From positions 1-64,000 of the forward strand of contig JADJZR010000004.1 in assembly GCA_016715645.1 (NCBI GenBank): a DNA stretch of 64,000 nt, written 5' to 3'. The notes below the pieces were generated by a model. It was not told where the DNA came from, made no database searches, and saw only the letters and a list, made by a program, of their open reading frames with translations. A program made the translations under genes and the position numbers. This stretch comes from Elusimicrobiota bacterium (GTDB taxonomy: Bacteria > Elusimicrobiota > Elusimicrobia > FEN-1173). Positions 44,166-52,234 of this stretch are shown in pieces; the stretch's first letter is position 1; each line of letters begins with the position of its first letter.

Positions 44166-44708
44166 TTACAGCGATCGGCTTAACGCGTCGACAATCGATT
44201 CCGGGTCCGCCATTCGGCCAAGACCTTGATCGCCGCTGGCCAGGGGACCCCGTTCAGGGCCCACCAATCGGTATCCAAACCCACGAACCGTTTCGACGTT
44301 GCGTTGGGTGGCTGGGTGGGTCCACATGGGTTCGTGCATGGCGGGAGCCAAAATCACCGGCGCCCGGCTGGCCAAAATCAGGGAGGTCAGGAGGTCGTCG
44401 GCCGACCCGGCCGCGAGCCGGGCCAAGAGGTTGGCCGACGCCGGGGCGACCAAGATTGCCGCCGCGTTTTTGGCCAAGTCCAGATGGGGCATGGACCCCG
44501 ATGGGAGGTCGAAAGGATCTGTGAGAGCCGGTCGGCCCGTGAGGGCCGTCAGGGTCAGCGGGGTGATAAACCGTTGCGCACCCGCTGTTAAAACAGCGGT
44601 AACCTGGGCGCCGGCCGCGGTTAACCGACGGGCCACGTCGGCCGCTTTGTAAGCGGCGACGCTTCCGGCCACGCCCAACACAATGTGCCGACCGCGCAAC
44701 GGGTCCAT
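44166..44708 (-). CDS. coaC: Phosphopantothenoylcysteine decarboxylase (CoaC), free-standing
   Basis: The protein has 180 residues of the HFCD flavoprotein family. HIVLGVAGSVAAYKAADVAR, the active-site histidine in MPHLDLAKNA (about residue 75), the FMN-binding APASANLLARLA, and the substrate clamp APAMHEPMWTHPAT are present, with the GLGRMADP motif near the end. It decarboxylates phosphopantothenoylcysteine to phosphopantetheine. Usually fused to CoaB, it is split here, with the two genes in functional order. It lies downstream of rpoZ. Confidence 0.88.
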   Translation of the reverse strand: MDPLRGRHIVLGVAGSVAAYKAADVARRLTAAGAQVTAVLTAGAQRFITPLTLTALTGRPALTDPFDLPSGSMPHLDLAKNAAAILVAPASANLLARLAAGSADDLLTSLILASRAPVILAPAMHEPMWTHPATQRNVETVRGFGYRLVGPERGPLASGDQGLGRMADPESIVDALSRSL

Positions 44709-44717
44709 GGGGTCGGT

Positions 44718-45071
44718 TTACTTTTCGGGGGCGGGTTCTTCCGCCGCGGTGTCTTTGTCGTCCGCGGGAAGATCTTTCAAGCTAATGGTGGGAAAGGTGA
44801 ACTCCAAATCTTTTTTCTCCACTTTGGGCGGCGGGGGTAGCTTTTCAATTTCGTCCAAAGTGACTTTCTTCCCCAGAATTTCCCGCAAGGATTGGGCCAA
44901 AATCTCTTGTGGGGGCAGGTTGGATTGATCGCGGATTTTGATTTCTTTCGCCCATCGGGTCACGAGCGAAATCATGCGGTACTTATCGTGAGTCACGGTG
45001 AGCAGTAATTGGCTGAGCGGAGCGTCGATGTTCACGGGCGCTTCAACGGCGGCTTCTGTTTTTTTAGTCAC
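44718..45071 (-). CDS. rpoZ: RNA polymerase omega subunit-like protein
   Basis: The protein has 117 residues. After a short N-terminal tail, LSQLLLTVTHDKYRMISLVT with RWAKEIK matches the first omega helices (..KY.....A.RA..). ILAQSLREILGKKVTLDEIE follows, and then a proline- and acid-rich tail ending EEPAPEK. Omega stabilises beta-prime in the polymerase. Position between gmk and coaC is the classic omega neighbourhood and supports the call, as the sequence itself is divergent. GTG 45071 follows GGAGGAG; it overlaps the gmk stop by 8 nt. Confidence 0.75.
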   Translation of the reverse strand: MTKKTEAAVEAPVNIDAPLSQLLLTVTHDKYRMISLVTRWAKEIKIRDQSNLPPQEILAQSLREILGKKVTLDEIEKLPPPPKVEKKDLEFTFPTISLKDLPADDKDTAAEEPAPEK

Positions 45072-45699
45072 GGGGTTCTCCTCCTCTTTCAAATCCGAGT
45101 TTAGGCAATCCGTCCGGCTCCAGATGAAGCCGGCGAACGCGGCACGATTCGGCCTGAACAACCGACATCAAGTCGTCCAGTGCCCGTTCGAGCCGGTCGT
45201 TAACCAGCAAATAATCGTAGAAGGGCACCTGAGCCGCTTCCCTGTGGGCGTTGGCCAACCGGCGTTGAATGGTGGCTTCGTCGTCCTTGTTTCTCCGTCG
45301 CAAGCGTTCTTCCAAGGCTTTCCAGGACGGCGGGGCCACAAAGATCAAGACACAGTCGTAGAACATCTTTTTAATCGAACGGGCGCCCACGGTGTCGATG
45401 TTGAGAAACACATGGTACCCCTGGGCGCGCAAAGACTCGATAGGCCCTTTCGGGGTTCCGTAAAGATGGCCATGGACCTGGGCCCATTCGAGAAATTCGC
45501 CGCGGTCCAACTTTTTTCCAAAATCCGATTCGGTTACAAAATAATAATCCACACCCTCCCGTTCCCCCTCACGCGGGGGCCGTGTCGTGCACGAAACCGA
45601 CAAGCGCACATCCCCCCGCCGTTGAGCCAACGCGTGGCAAAGGGTCGATTTCCCAGCACCGGAAGGCGCCGAAAGGACAAACAGGGTACCAATGGACAT
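45064..45699 (-). CDS. gmk: Guanylate kinase
   Basis: The protein has 211 residues. P-loop: LFVLSAPSGAGKSTLCHAL (about residues 6-24). GMP site: SVSCTTRPPREGEREGVDYYF, with FLEWAQVHGHLYGTP. LFLNIDTVG-type segment (VFLNIDTVGARSIKK) and RLRRRNKDDEATIQRRL form the lid. It phosphorylates GMP to GDP. ATG 45699 is chosen since the P-loop begins directly after it; a TACAAT -10 box lies about 20 nt upstream, with no clear ribosome site. It is the first gene of the gmk-rpoZ-coaC-coaB-udg-priA operon. Confidence 0.95.
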   Translation of the reverse strand: MSIGTLFVLSAPSGAGKSTLCHALAQRRGDVRLSVSCTTRPPREGEREGVDYYFVTESDFGKKLDRGEFLEWAQVHGHLYGTPKGPIESLRAQGYHVFLNIDTVGARSIKKMFYDCVLIFVAPPSWKALEERLRRRNKDDEATIQRRLANAHREAAQVPFYDYLLVNDRLERALDDLMSVVQAESCRVRRLHLEPDGLPKLGFERGGEPRD

Positions 45700-45731
45700 G
45701 GGGATAAGGTCGTTTGAGCAGGGTGATTGTA

Positions 45732-47360
45732 TCACATTTCCGACGTCTTGATCGGCCTAAATTGATGTCGAATGCGGTCTCGTTGGGTGCGGCGGTTTAA
45801 CCAGTGGGCAAGTCCAGCCAGGATGACGATGCCGGGAACGCCAAAATAGCCGGCCATTTTGACCAGAAATCGCAGGGGGGCCGACAGGGGTTTTAGGGGT
45901 CGGTAAGGAGAGCTTTTGGGTGGAATCGCCAAATCGTGTTTTCCCCGTGTCAATGTTTGGGCCAGGGACAGAATGAACAGGGCGTTCCCGTCCGGGTTGG
46001 GGACTTGGGGATTGGCAAAAAAAGAGGTGCCCATCACCACCAATTTTATGTTGGGGGCCTGACGGCGGGGGGAACGAAACGAAACCGTAGAGCCTTCCAC
46101 CATCACCGCCAGTGCAAAGGGGCCCGTGTCTTTTTCTCGTCCGGCCGCGGCGAAACCTGTGGGCGGGTCGGACTCCCACTGTTTTTGCAGGCTGGGCGGG
46201 TCCACGTTGTAAAGGCCGGGCCAGATCCAACTTTCGGGCGAGGACCGCGCCAACACCGTCCAGCGCAAGGACGACGAGGGCGCAATCGTCGGCTGAAGCG
46301 GGCTGGCGAAAGGAAATCCCAACACATCGATATGCGAGAGGGTCCGGTGGCTCCGGTCCAGGTTGTCGGACCAAACGAAAGGAAAATATTTGACGAGAAA
46401 CGATCCGTTGGCCGATCGGATCGCGATATTGCTACACTGGGGGTCCATCACAAAGTCCCGGTCCACCCGAACCCCGTAATGCTCCAGAAAGGATTCCAAA
46501 CCCGTCTCTTGAGCCATGGACCGAAAATTTTGGGGAAACACAACCCGGCGGTTCAGCGCCACCACCGTCGGAATTCCCGACGAAATATAATGGTCCAACA
46601 CGTCCAACTCTTCTTCCGATAGGGCTGTTTGAGGGCCCAGTAGAAAAATCGCGTCGGGACGCAAGCCGGGGTCTTCCTTTGACAACCGAGTAGGCTCCAC
46701 ATGGAATTCTTCAAACAACCGGCCCGCGGGCCCCTCTTTAATGTGGTTGGGTGATACTTCGTTGTGGTTGGAAATGAAGAAAAGGTTTTTTTTGTCCGGT
46801 TGAATCAAACTTCGGACACGGCTGGACAATTCGTATTCCAGCGTGTCCACGCTCTTAACGAACGGCAACACCTCTTCTTTGTCGTTGTATCGCAAAACGA
46901 TGCCCATGTGGCCTTCCCGCACTTGATACTGGTCCGACGCCACCTGGGTGAACCGGTCCGGGGCCATGTGAAGGCGCCGAAACTCTCGGTCCATGTCGTC
47001 GGACCCGTCGGGGGCGATCTGTTCCACAGTCCATCGACCGCGGGCGGCCCGTTGGTATTCCGCCAGCAGGTCGCGCACGAACCGGCCGTGGGTTTCATAC
47101 GGTTGGGGCAATCCCGGCGTCAAATAAAAACGAACCCGAACAGTGTCCGGCAAAGAGGCGAGCAGTTCCCGAGTGGAGGGGGACAGCGAATAACGGCGAT
47201 CTGAGGTCAAATCCCAACGGGCGAAAAAACGATCCCCCCAAAAATTCAAAGCGGCCATCACGACAACCCCGGCTCCCACCGCTAAGGGGGCCGCCCACCC
47301 GCGCCTTCGCGTTGTGCCCGGGGAGGTCAACGGCTTCTCCACGCCCGCAACCGAACCCAT
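45732..47360 (-). CDS. GldG-like ABC-exporter auxiliary protein
   Basis: The protein has 542 residues. One N-terminal helix (about residues 24-44) is followed by the GldG signature RWDLTSDRRYSLSPSTRELL and VRVRFYLTPGLP. A large periplasmic domain follows (KKNLFFISNHNEVSPN; DAIFLLGPQTALSEEELDVL). A C-terminal helix (FGVVPGIV-like: YFGVPGIVILAGLAHWLNRR) ends the protein. It is the substrate-interacting partner of a GldA-GldF ABC transporter. In Bacteroidetes these serve gliding; in other phyla, as here, the function is unknown and export is inferred. The start overlaps gldF by 34 nt. Confidence 0.82.
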   Translation of the reverse strand: MGSVAGVEKPLTSPGTTRRRGWAAPLAVGAGVVVMAALNFWGDRFFARWDLTSDRRYSLSPSTRELLASLPDTVRVRFYLTPGLPQPYETHGRFVRDLLAEYQRAARGRWTVEQIAPDGSDDMDREFRRLHMAPDRFTQVASDQYQVREGHMGIVLRYNDKEEVLPFVKSVDTLEYELSSRVRSLIQPDKKNLFFISNHNEVSPNHIKEGPAGRLFEEFHVEPTRLSKEDPGLRPDAIFLLGPQTALSEEELDVLDHYISSGIPTVVALNRRVVFPQNFRSMAQETGLESFLEHYGVRVDRDFVMDPQCSNIAIRSANGSFLVKYFPFVWSDNLDRSHRTLSHIDVLGFPFASPLQPTIAPSSSLRWTVLARSSPESWIWPGLYNVDPPSLQKQWESDPPTGFAAAGREKDTGPFALAVMVEGSTVSFRSPRRQAPNIKLVVMGTSFFANPQVPNPDGNALFILSLAQTLTRGKHDLAIPPKSSPYRPLKPLSAPLRFLVKMAGYFGVPGIVILAGLAHWLNRRTQRDRIRHQFRPIKTSEM

Positions 47361-48043
47361 GTCCCGGCCAACGCCATTCCCGTGCCGGAAACAAAAAAGA
47401 GCACGTCACGGGAATCCACCACGCCTTTTAGAAAATTCTCAAAATGGCGATCGACGCTTAAAAAAGAAAGGATCTGGCCCGTAAGGCCTGGCACGTAGTT
47501 GGATGCCGGACCCACGAGATAGAAAGAAAAACACAACAAAAAGCCCCACAAAAACGCCACCACCGGACTGCGCGTCAACGACGACCCGAACAGTCCCAAG
47601 GACGAAAAAAAACCGCCGAGAAAAAACAGGCCCGCATACCCCGCCGCCATTTGGCCCACGTCCGGCGGACCAATGACGACCAACAGCAGTAAATAGTAGA
47701 GAGACAAGAGGACCCCCACCGACCACACGGCCAAGGCCGCGGCGAATTTTCCACCGACGATGTCGGCGTCGGTCAGCGGCAGGGTCCCCAGCATTTCGAT
47801 GGTGCCGGATTTAAACTCTTCGGCGAACAGACGCAAGGTGAGCGCGGGCATGAAAATCGACAGGATCAGCGGAAGCGGACCAAAGAACCCGTCCAATGAG
47901 GCTTTTCCCTCCAATAAAAGAGATCCGGTGAAAAACCATCCCGAGAGAAGGAAAAAAAGGACGAGAACGATGTAGGGCATGGGGGAATTAAAAGTCTCTT
48001 TCCATTCTTTTCGGGCTACCCACAGCGCACGGGTCCAGGTCAT
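47327..48043 (-). CDS. GldF-like ABC-2 transporter permease
   Basis: The protein has 238 residues with six hydrophobic helices: YIVLVLFFLLSGWFFTGSLL, then LPLILSIFMPALTLRLFAEE, VWSVGVLLSLYYLLLLVVIG, the GLFFLGGFFSSLGLFGSSLT segment, FLWGFLLCFSFYLVG and a C-terminal one. LRLFAEEFKSGTIEMLGTLP is the conserved coupling loop of ABC-2 permeases. It forms the membrane channel for the ATPase encoded just upstream, overlapping it by 4 nt, and works with the GldG-like protein downstream. Confidence 0.88.
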   Translation of the reverse strand: MTWTRALWVARKEWKETFNSPMPYIVLVLFFLLSGWFFTGSLLLEGKASLDGFFGPLPLILSIFMPALTLRLFAEEFKSGTIEMLGTLPLTDADIVGGKFAAALAVWSVGVLLSLYYLLLLVVIGPPDVGQMAAGYAGLFFLGGFFSSLGLFGSSLTRSPVVAFLWGFLLCFSFYLVGPASNYVPGLTGQILSFLSVDRHFENFLKGVVDSRDVLFFVSGTGMALAGTWVRLRAWRSR

Positions 48044-49002
48044 GGGGTTCGGGTCACTTGCCGAAAAATTTCGTCGAGGGCGGCGGTCGGACGGCGCAGT
48101 TCAAGCAGAGGGCATCCCATCTCCGCCGCCAGACCATTGAGATCGACGCGGATGTCCGTTTCAACGGTCAACTCAAATCCTGGGCAACCGGGCTCTTCCT
48201 CGTCTTGCCGCTGAACCGTTTTGACGCCGTTCATGGCCGTCAATCGAGATTTCAGCGCCTCCGCCGGTCCTTTGAAGCGAACATACAGCGTGCCGTTTCC
48301 ACTTAACCGTTGGCGGAGTTGGTCCAACGTCCCCTCGGCGGCGATGCGGCCCTGATGGAGGATAAGAATTCGATCGCACAGACGTTGGGCTTCGGGCAAA
48401 ATGTGGGTGGACAGCAAGACGGTCTTTTTTTCTTTCAGCCGAAAAATCAAATCGCGCACTTCTTGTTGTTGGTGGGGATCCAGGGCCGAGGTGGGCTCGT
48501 CCAGAATTAATATGTCCGGATCGTGAAGAATAGCCAGGGCCAGGCCCAACCGTTGCCGGTATCCCTTGGAAAGTTCCCCCACGTCCTTGTGCATGACGTC
48601 CACCAGGGAGCACTGACGGGCCACTTCGTCAATTCGGGCCGACGCGGTCAGCTTGTCCGGGATGCGCAGTTGGGCGAACAGGCGGAGGGTTTCCCACACG
48701 TTGAGGGATTCGTAGAGCGGGTTGGTTTCCGAGAGATATCCCACCCGTCGGCGGGTTTCCATTGGGTTTTCAAGGATGTCCACCCCGTCCAGGGTGACTG
48801 AACCGCCGGTGGGCGGCAAGTAACCGGTCAACACCCGAAGGGTAGTGCTTTTCCCCGCGCCGTTGGGGCCCAGCAACCCCACCACTTCGCCCGGACGGAC
48901 TTGAAAAGAAATGTCCGCCACCGCCACAGTGGACCCGTATTCTTTAACCAGTCCGCGGACGTCCATCATGGGCGATGCCCCGGAGCCAAAGGGATCGAGC
49001 AA
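48040..49002 (-). CDS. GldA-like ABC transporter ATPase
   Basis: The ATPase domain has Walker A GLLGPNGAGKSTTLRVL (about 38-54), Q-loop GYLSETNPLY, signature LSKGYRQRLGLALAI, Walker B ILILDEPTSALDP and the switch STHILPEAQ. A C-terminal extension of about 90 residues is typical of ABC-2 exporters of the NatA/CcmA/GldA type. The frame opens at TTG 49002; MMDVRGLVKEYG about 12 residues later is an equally good start. It lies 53 bp from the divergent mutY. With the next two genes it forms a full GldAFG-type exporter. Confidence 0.9.
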   Translation of the reverse strand: MLDPFGSGASPMMDVRGLVKEYGSTVAVADISFQVRPGEVVGLLGPNGAGKSTTLRVLTGYLPPTGGSVTLDGVDILENPMETRRRVGYLSETNPLYESLNVWETLRLFAQLRIPDKLTASARIDEVARQCSLVDVMHKDVGELSKGYRQRLGLALAILHDPDILILDEPTSALDPHQQQEVRDLIFRLKEKKTVLLSTHILPEAQRLCDRILILHQGRIAAEGTLDQLRQRLSGNGTLYVRFKGPAEALKSRLTAMNGVKTVQRQDEEEPGCPGFELTVETDIRVDLNGLAAEMGCPLLELRRPTAALDEIFRQVTRTP

Positions 49003-49055
49003 CTTATAAGAACAAAGTGTGGTAACATGGTGTCACAATTCACGCCGAGTACATC

Positions 49056-50102
49056 ATGCCATTTATTTCAACGTCTCGAAAACAGGCTTTTCGCCACCGT
49101 CTTGCCCGGTGGTACAAACGACAAGGCCGACACGACCTTCCGTGGCGGGGGGCGTTTGCCCCTTATCAAGTCCTGGTGTCGGAATTCATGCTTCAACAAA
49201 CAACTGTGGCCACGGTGATTCCCTATTTCCATCGGTTCCTCAGGTCGTTTCCAACGGTGGAAAAGTTGGCCCGGTCACCGTTGGAGAAAGTGCTTGAGCG
49301 ATGGGCGGGGTTGGGCTATTACGCCCGGGCAAGGAACCTGCACCGAACCGCTAAAATCCTTGTTCGCGACTACGGTTCCCGCTTGCCCCTGACACGAGAT
49401 CAAGCCGAATCGTTGCCCGGGGTCGGGCCCTACACGGCGGGAGCGCTGTTGTCTTTTGCCCATAATTTACCGGAAGCTTTGGTGGACGGTAACGTGATCC
49501 GGGTTTTGGCCCGTGTGTTTGGCGTGAAAGAAGACCCGCGTCAGCCCGCCGTCCGTCGCCATCTGTGGGCCTTGGCGCAATCATTGGTTCCTCCCAACGG
49601 GGGACGCTATTACAATTCCGCTCTCATGGATTTTGGCGCGACGGCGTGCACGACGGGACTGCCGGATTGTCCGGCCTGTCCTCTTTCTTCTCTATGTTGG
49701 GCCCGCCGAAACGACTGGGTGCAACGGTTGCCTGTCCCGAAACCCGATTCCCCCAAAACAGTTGTTCGGTTAAGCGCTCTGGTGGTGACTCAAGACGGCC
49801 GGATTCTATTGCGTCGTCGTCCCCTGGGCGGTTTGTGGGGGGGATTGTGGGAATTGCCCACCCTGGAAGGACCCGTCGTTCGAGGTCAACCCGTTGTTGT
49901 GGCGGGGGGAGAAATTGTTCCTGTCGGCCAAAGGGGGGCGGCGCGCCACGTTTTGTCTCATCGGGATTTGCGCGTGGACCTGTGGGAGGGGCGTCTTGTT
50001 CGACCCATCCATAAGTCAAAATGGGTTCGCCTCTCCGCCGTCCGATCGAAAGCTGTTTCAGCCTTGACAGCGAAATTGATCGATCAATCTACCGCTCTTT
50101 GA
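49056..50102 (+). CDS. mutY: A/G-specific adenine DNA glycosylase
   Basis: The protein has 348 residues. LVSEFMLQQTTVATVIPYF holds the catalytic glutamate (about E43). The helix-hairpin-helix LPGVGPYTAGALLSFAHN is followed by VDGNVIRVLAR with the catalytic aspartate. The 4Fe-4S loop is CTTGLPDCPACPLSSLC. A C-terminal NUDIX-like domain (LLRRRPLGGLWGGLWELPTL) recognises 8-oxoG opposite adenine. It is complete, of usual length. It starts with ATG without an evident ribosome site, and its 3' end overlaps phoU by 14 nt on the other strand. Confidence 0.95.
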   Translation: MPFISTSRKQAFRHRLARWYKRQGRHDLPWRGAFAPYQVLVSEFMLQQTTVATVIPYFHRFLRSFPTVEKLARSPLEKVLERWAGLGYYARARNLHRTAKILVRDYGSRLPLTRDQAESLPGVGPYTAGALLSFAHNLPEALVDGNVIRVLARVFGVKEDPRQPAVRRHLWALAQSLVPPNGGRYYNSALMDFGATACTTGLPDCPACPLSSLCWARRNDWVQRLPVPKPDSPKTVVRLSALVVTQDGRILLRRRPLGGLWGGLWELPTLEGPVVRGQPVVVAGGEIVPVGQRGAARHVLSHRDLRVDLWEGRLVRPIHKSKWVRLSAVRSKAVSALTAKLIDQSTAL

Positions 50103-50766
50103 TGAAGTCGCCCCCGTGGTGGCGGATGTCTTTGCCTTGAACCATGAAGATGACGTCTTCGGCAATATTGGTGGCGTGGTCGCCGATTCGTTCCATGTTG
50201 CGCGAGAGCAAAATCAAGTCCACGTATTGGGAAGAGCGTTCGGGGTCTTTTTTGAGCCGCTCAATCAACTGGGTCAAGGCCCGGGCTTTGAGTTGATCTT
50301 CTTCTTCGTCCTGGGCCAGAACGCCTTTGGCCAATTCCACATCTTGGCGGGCAAACGCGTCCAAACTGTCCCGAAGCATTTTTTGGCTGATTTCAGACAT
50401 GCGCGTCAGCAGGACCACTTCGGGGACAGGGGTTTCTTTTAAAAGGTGATAGTGGCAGGTTTGGCTCACGTTGACGGCCTGGTCGGCAACGCGTTCCAAG
50501 TCGGTGTTAATTTTCATGGCCGCGGCGATCAAACGCAAGTCCACGGCCATGGGCTGATGGAGCGCGATCAGTTTCAGGCATCGGTCGTCGATTTCCACGT
50601 GCATTTGGTTGACCTGGTTTTCCAGATCGAAAACATCGGACGTCAGCTCGTCCCGCCGTTCGTACAGGGCCTTGACGGCCTTTTGAATCATTTCTTCCGC
50701 AATAGATCCCATGCGAAGCAAGCGTTCTTTGAGTAGGCGTAAATCCTCATCGAAGTGGCGTTCCAT
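50089..50766 (-). CDS. phoU: Phosphate signalling/transport regulator PhoU
   Basis: The protein has 225 residues, all helical. Two PhoU repeats carry the metal-binding signatures: KINTDLERVADQAVNV (about residues 83-98) and LLSRNMERIGDHATNIAEDV (near the C-terminus). PhoU links the Pst transporter to the phosphate two-component system and limits uptake. ATG 50766 follows GGGAGGAA. It is the last gene of the pst operon, 13 bp after the second pstB. No phoBR is in the window. Confidence 0.93.
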   Translation of the reverse strand: MERHFDEDLRLLKERLLRMGSIAEEMIQKAVKALYERRDELTSDVFDLENQVNQMHVEIDDRCLKLIALHQPMAVDLRLIAAAMKINTDLERVADQAVNVSQTCHYHLLKETPVPEVVLLTRMSEISQKMLRDSLDAFARQDVELAKGVLAQDEEEDQLKARALTQLIERLKKDPERSSQYVDLILLSRNMERIGDHATNIAEDVIFMVQGKDIRHHGGDFIKER

Positions 50767-50779
50767 GTGTTCCTCCCGG

Positions 50780-51583
50780 TTAACCGAATCGGCCTGTGAT
50801 GTATTGTTCGGTGCGTGTGTCTTGGGGACTGGTAAAAACCCGGCCGGTGGGGCCGAATTCCACACGTTCTCCCAACAAAAAGTAGGCGGTCATTTCCGAA
50901 ACCCGTGCGGCCTGTTGCATGTTGTGGGTGACAATGACGATGGTGTAGCGTTCTTGTAAACCCAAAATCATTTCCTCAATCCGTTGGGTGGCGATGGGGT
51001 CGAGGGCGGAACAGGGTTCGTCCATCAGCAAGACGTCGGGTTCCACCGCCAACAACCGGGAGATGCACAGCCGTTGGTGTTGTTCGGGAGGGAGCGCGAG
51101 GGCCGGTTCGTTCAGTTTGTCTTTCACTTCTTTCCAAAGGCCGGTGGACCGGAGGGACTGTTCCACCACCTCAGGCAAACGCCCCGTCAAAGTGGTGAAC
51201 CCGTGGGCCGTACGCCACGTTTTCAAATACGGAGATGGGAAACGGGTTGGGCCGTTGGAACACCATCCCCACCCGTTTGCGGAGTTTGATCAAATCGATC
51301 CGGGGAGCCAAAGAATCGTGATGCCGTCCAACCAGGGCTTCCCCTTTGACCCGAACCCCCCGGATGAGATCGTTCATTCGGTTGAACGTTCGCAACAGCG
51401 TGGACTTGCCGCACCCGGATGGTCCGATGAACGCGGTGATGGTTTGGGCGGAATCGGAAGGGCGATGTTTTTGAGCGCTTGGAATTCCCCATAAAAAGGT
51501 TGAGCCCCGGGTTTCAATAACGGGGGCGGGGACGTTGGACGGTGGGGCGTAAAGGTCGGTTTAGCCAAACCGGCCGGACACAT
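50780..51583 (-). pseudogene. Second PstB-like ATPase, frameshifted, divergent signature
   Basis: The pieces read FYGEFQALKNIALPIP, then (frame change at about 51440) a Walker A IGPSGCGKSTLLRTFNRMND. They continue KRVGMVFQRPNPFPISVFEN up to YGPRVH, and (frame change at about 51185) GRLPEVVEQSLRSTGLWKEV. The ABC signature is ALPPEQHQRLCISRLL instead of LSGGQQQRLCIARAL, in frame on both sides; a PstB subgroup with an EQQQ-type signature exists and this may belong to it. Walker B LLMDEPCSALDP and the VTHNMQQAARVSEMTAYF switch are intact. One missing C and one extra T explain the two breaks. It lies between pstB-1 and phoU. Confidence 0.75.
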
Positions 51584-52234
51584 AGTCGGCGGTTTTTTGT
51601 TCGCGGGGGCTGGTGAACAGTTGGCCCGTTTCGGCCAGTTCCACCAGGCGCCCCATCAACAGAAACGCGGTCCGGTCCGACGTGCGGGAGGCCTGTTTCA
51701 CGTTGTTGGTGACCAAAACGATGGACATGCTCTTTTTGAGGCCCTGCAGGGCTTCTTCAATTTTGGCTGTGGAAATGGGATCCAAGCCGGAGCAGGGTTC
51801 ATCGAGCAAAAGCACTTCGGGACGAAGCATCAAGCTTCGCGCCAGGCAAAGCCGTTGCTGTTGGCCCCCCGATAACGCCAGGGCGGACAGGCCCAATCGG
51901 TCTTTCACTTCGTCCCACAAAAACGCGGCCCGCAGGCTTTCTTCGACCCGTTGGCCCGCATCGGCGTGGCGGCTTTGAAACCGCAGGCCCAGGATGAGGT
52001 TGTCGGCAATGGACATGGGAAGCGGTGTGGGCGTGGCGAACACCATGCTGACTCGCCGTCGAAGGGCGGCCACGTCGGTTTCGCGCTTAAGATATCGTCG
52101 TTATCCAACAACAGTTCGCCTGTTACCGACAAGCCATCTTCCAAATCCGTCAGGCGATTCAGGCACCGCAAAAAAGTGGTTTTCCGCTTCCCGCCGGTCC
52201 AATGATGGCCTAAGGCGGGTGTGCTGAGACTCAT
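51561..52234 (-). pseudogene. pstB: First PstB ATPase, frameshifted and N-terminally shortened
   Basis: ATG 52234 overlaps the pstA stop (ATGA). MSLSTPAL is followed at once by a Walker A that is correct only in another frame (AIIGPAGSGKTTFLRCLNRL), so roughly 25 residues of the first strand region are missing. One A is lost from the AAAAA run in the P-loop, and one C near 52090. From RRRVSMVFATPTPLPMSIAD onward the frame is intact: LSGGQQQRLCLARSL, LLLDEPCSGLDPIST and LVTNNVKQASRTSDR. Expected function is ATP hydrolysis for phosphate uptake with PstA/PstC. As written it would be inactive. Collapse between two similar neighbouring pstB copies during assembly is a fair alternative. Confidence 0.75.

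Noticed and set aside
50780..51226. The odd PstB signature as a product of compensating frameshifts
   Set aside because: Bases before and after the motif are in one continuous frame with conserved residues on both sides, so it is more likely a real divergent signature.
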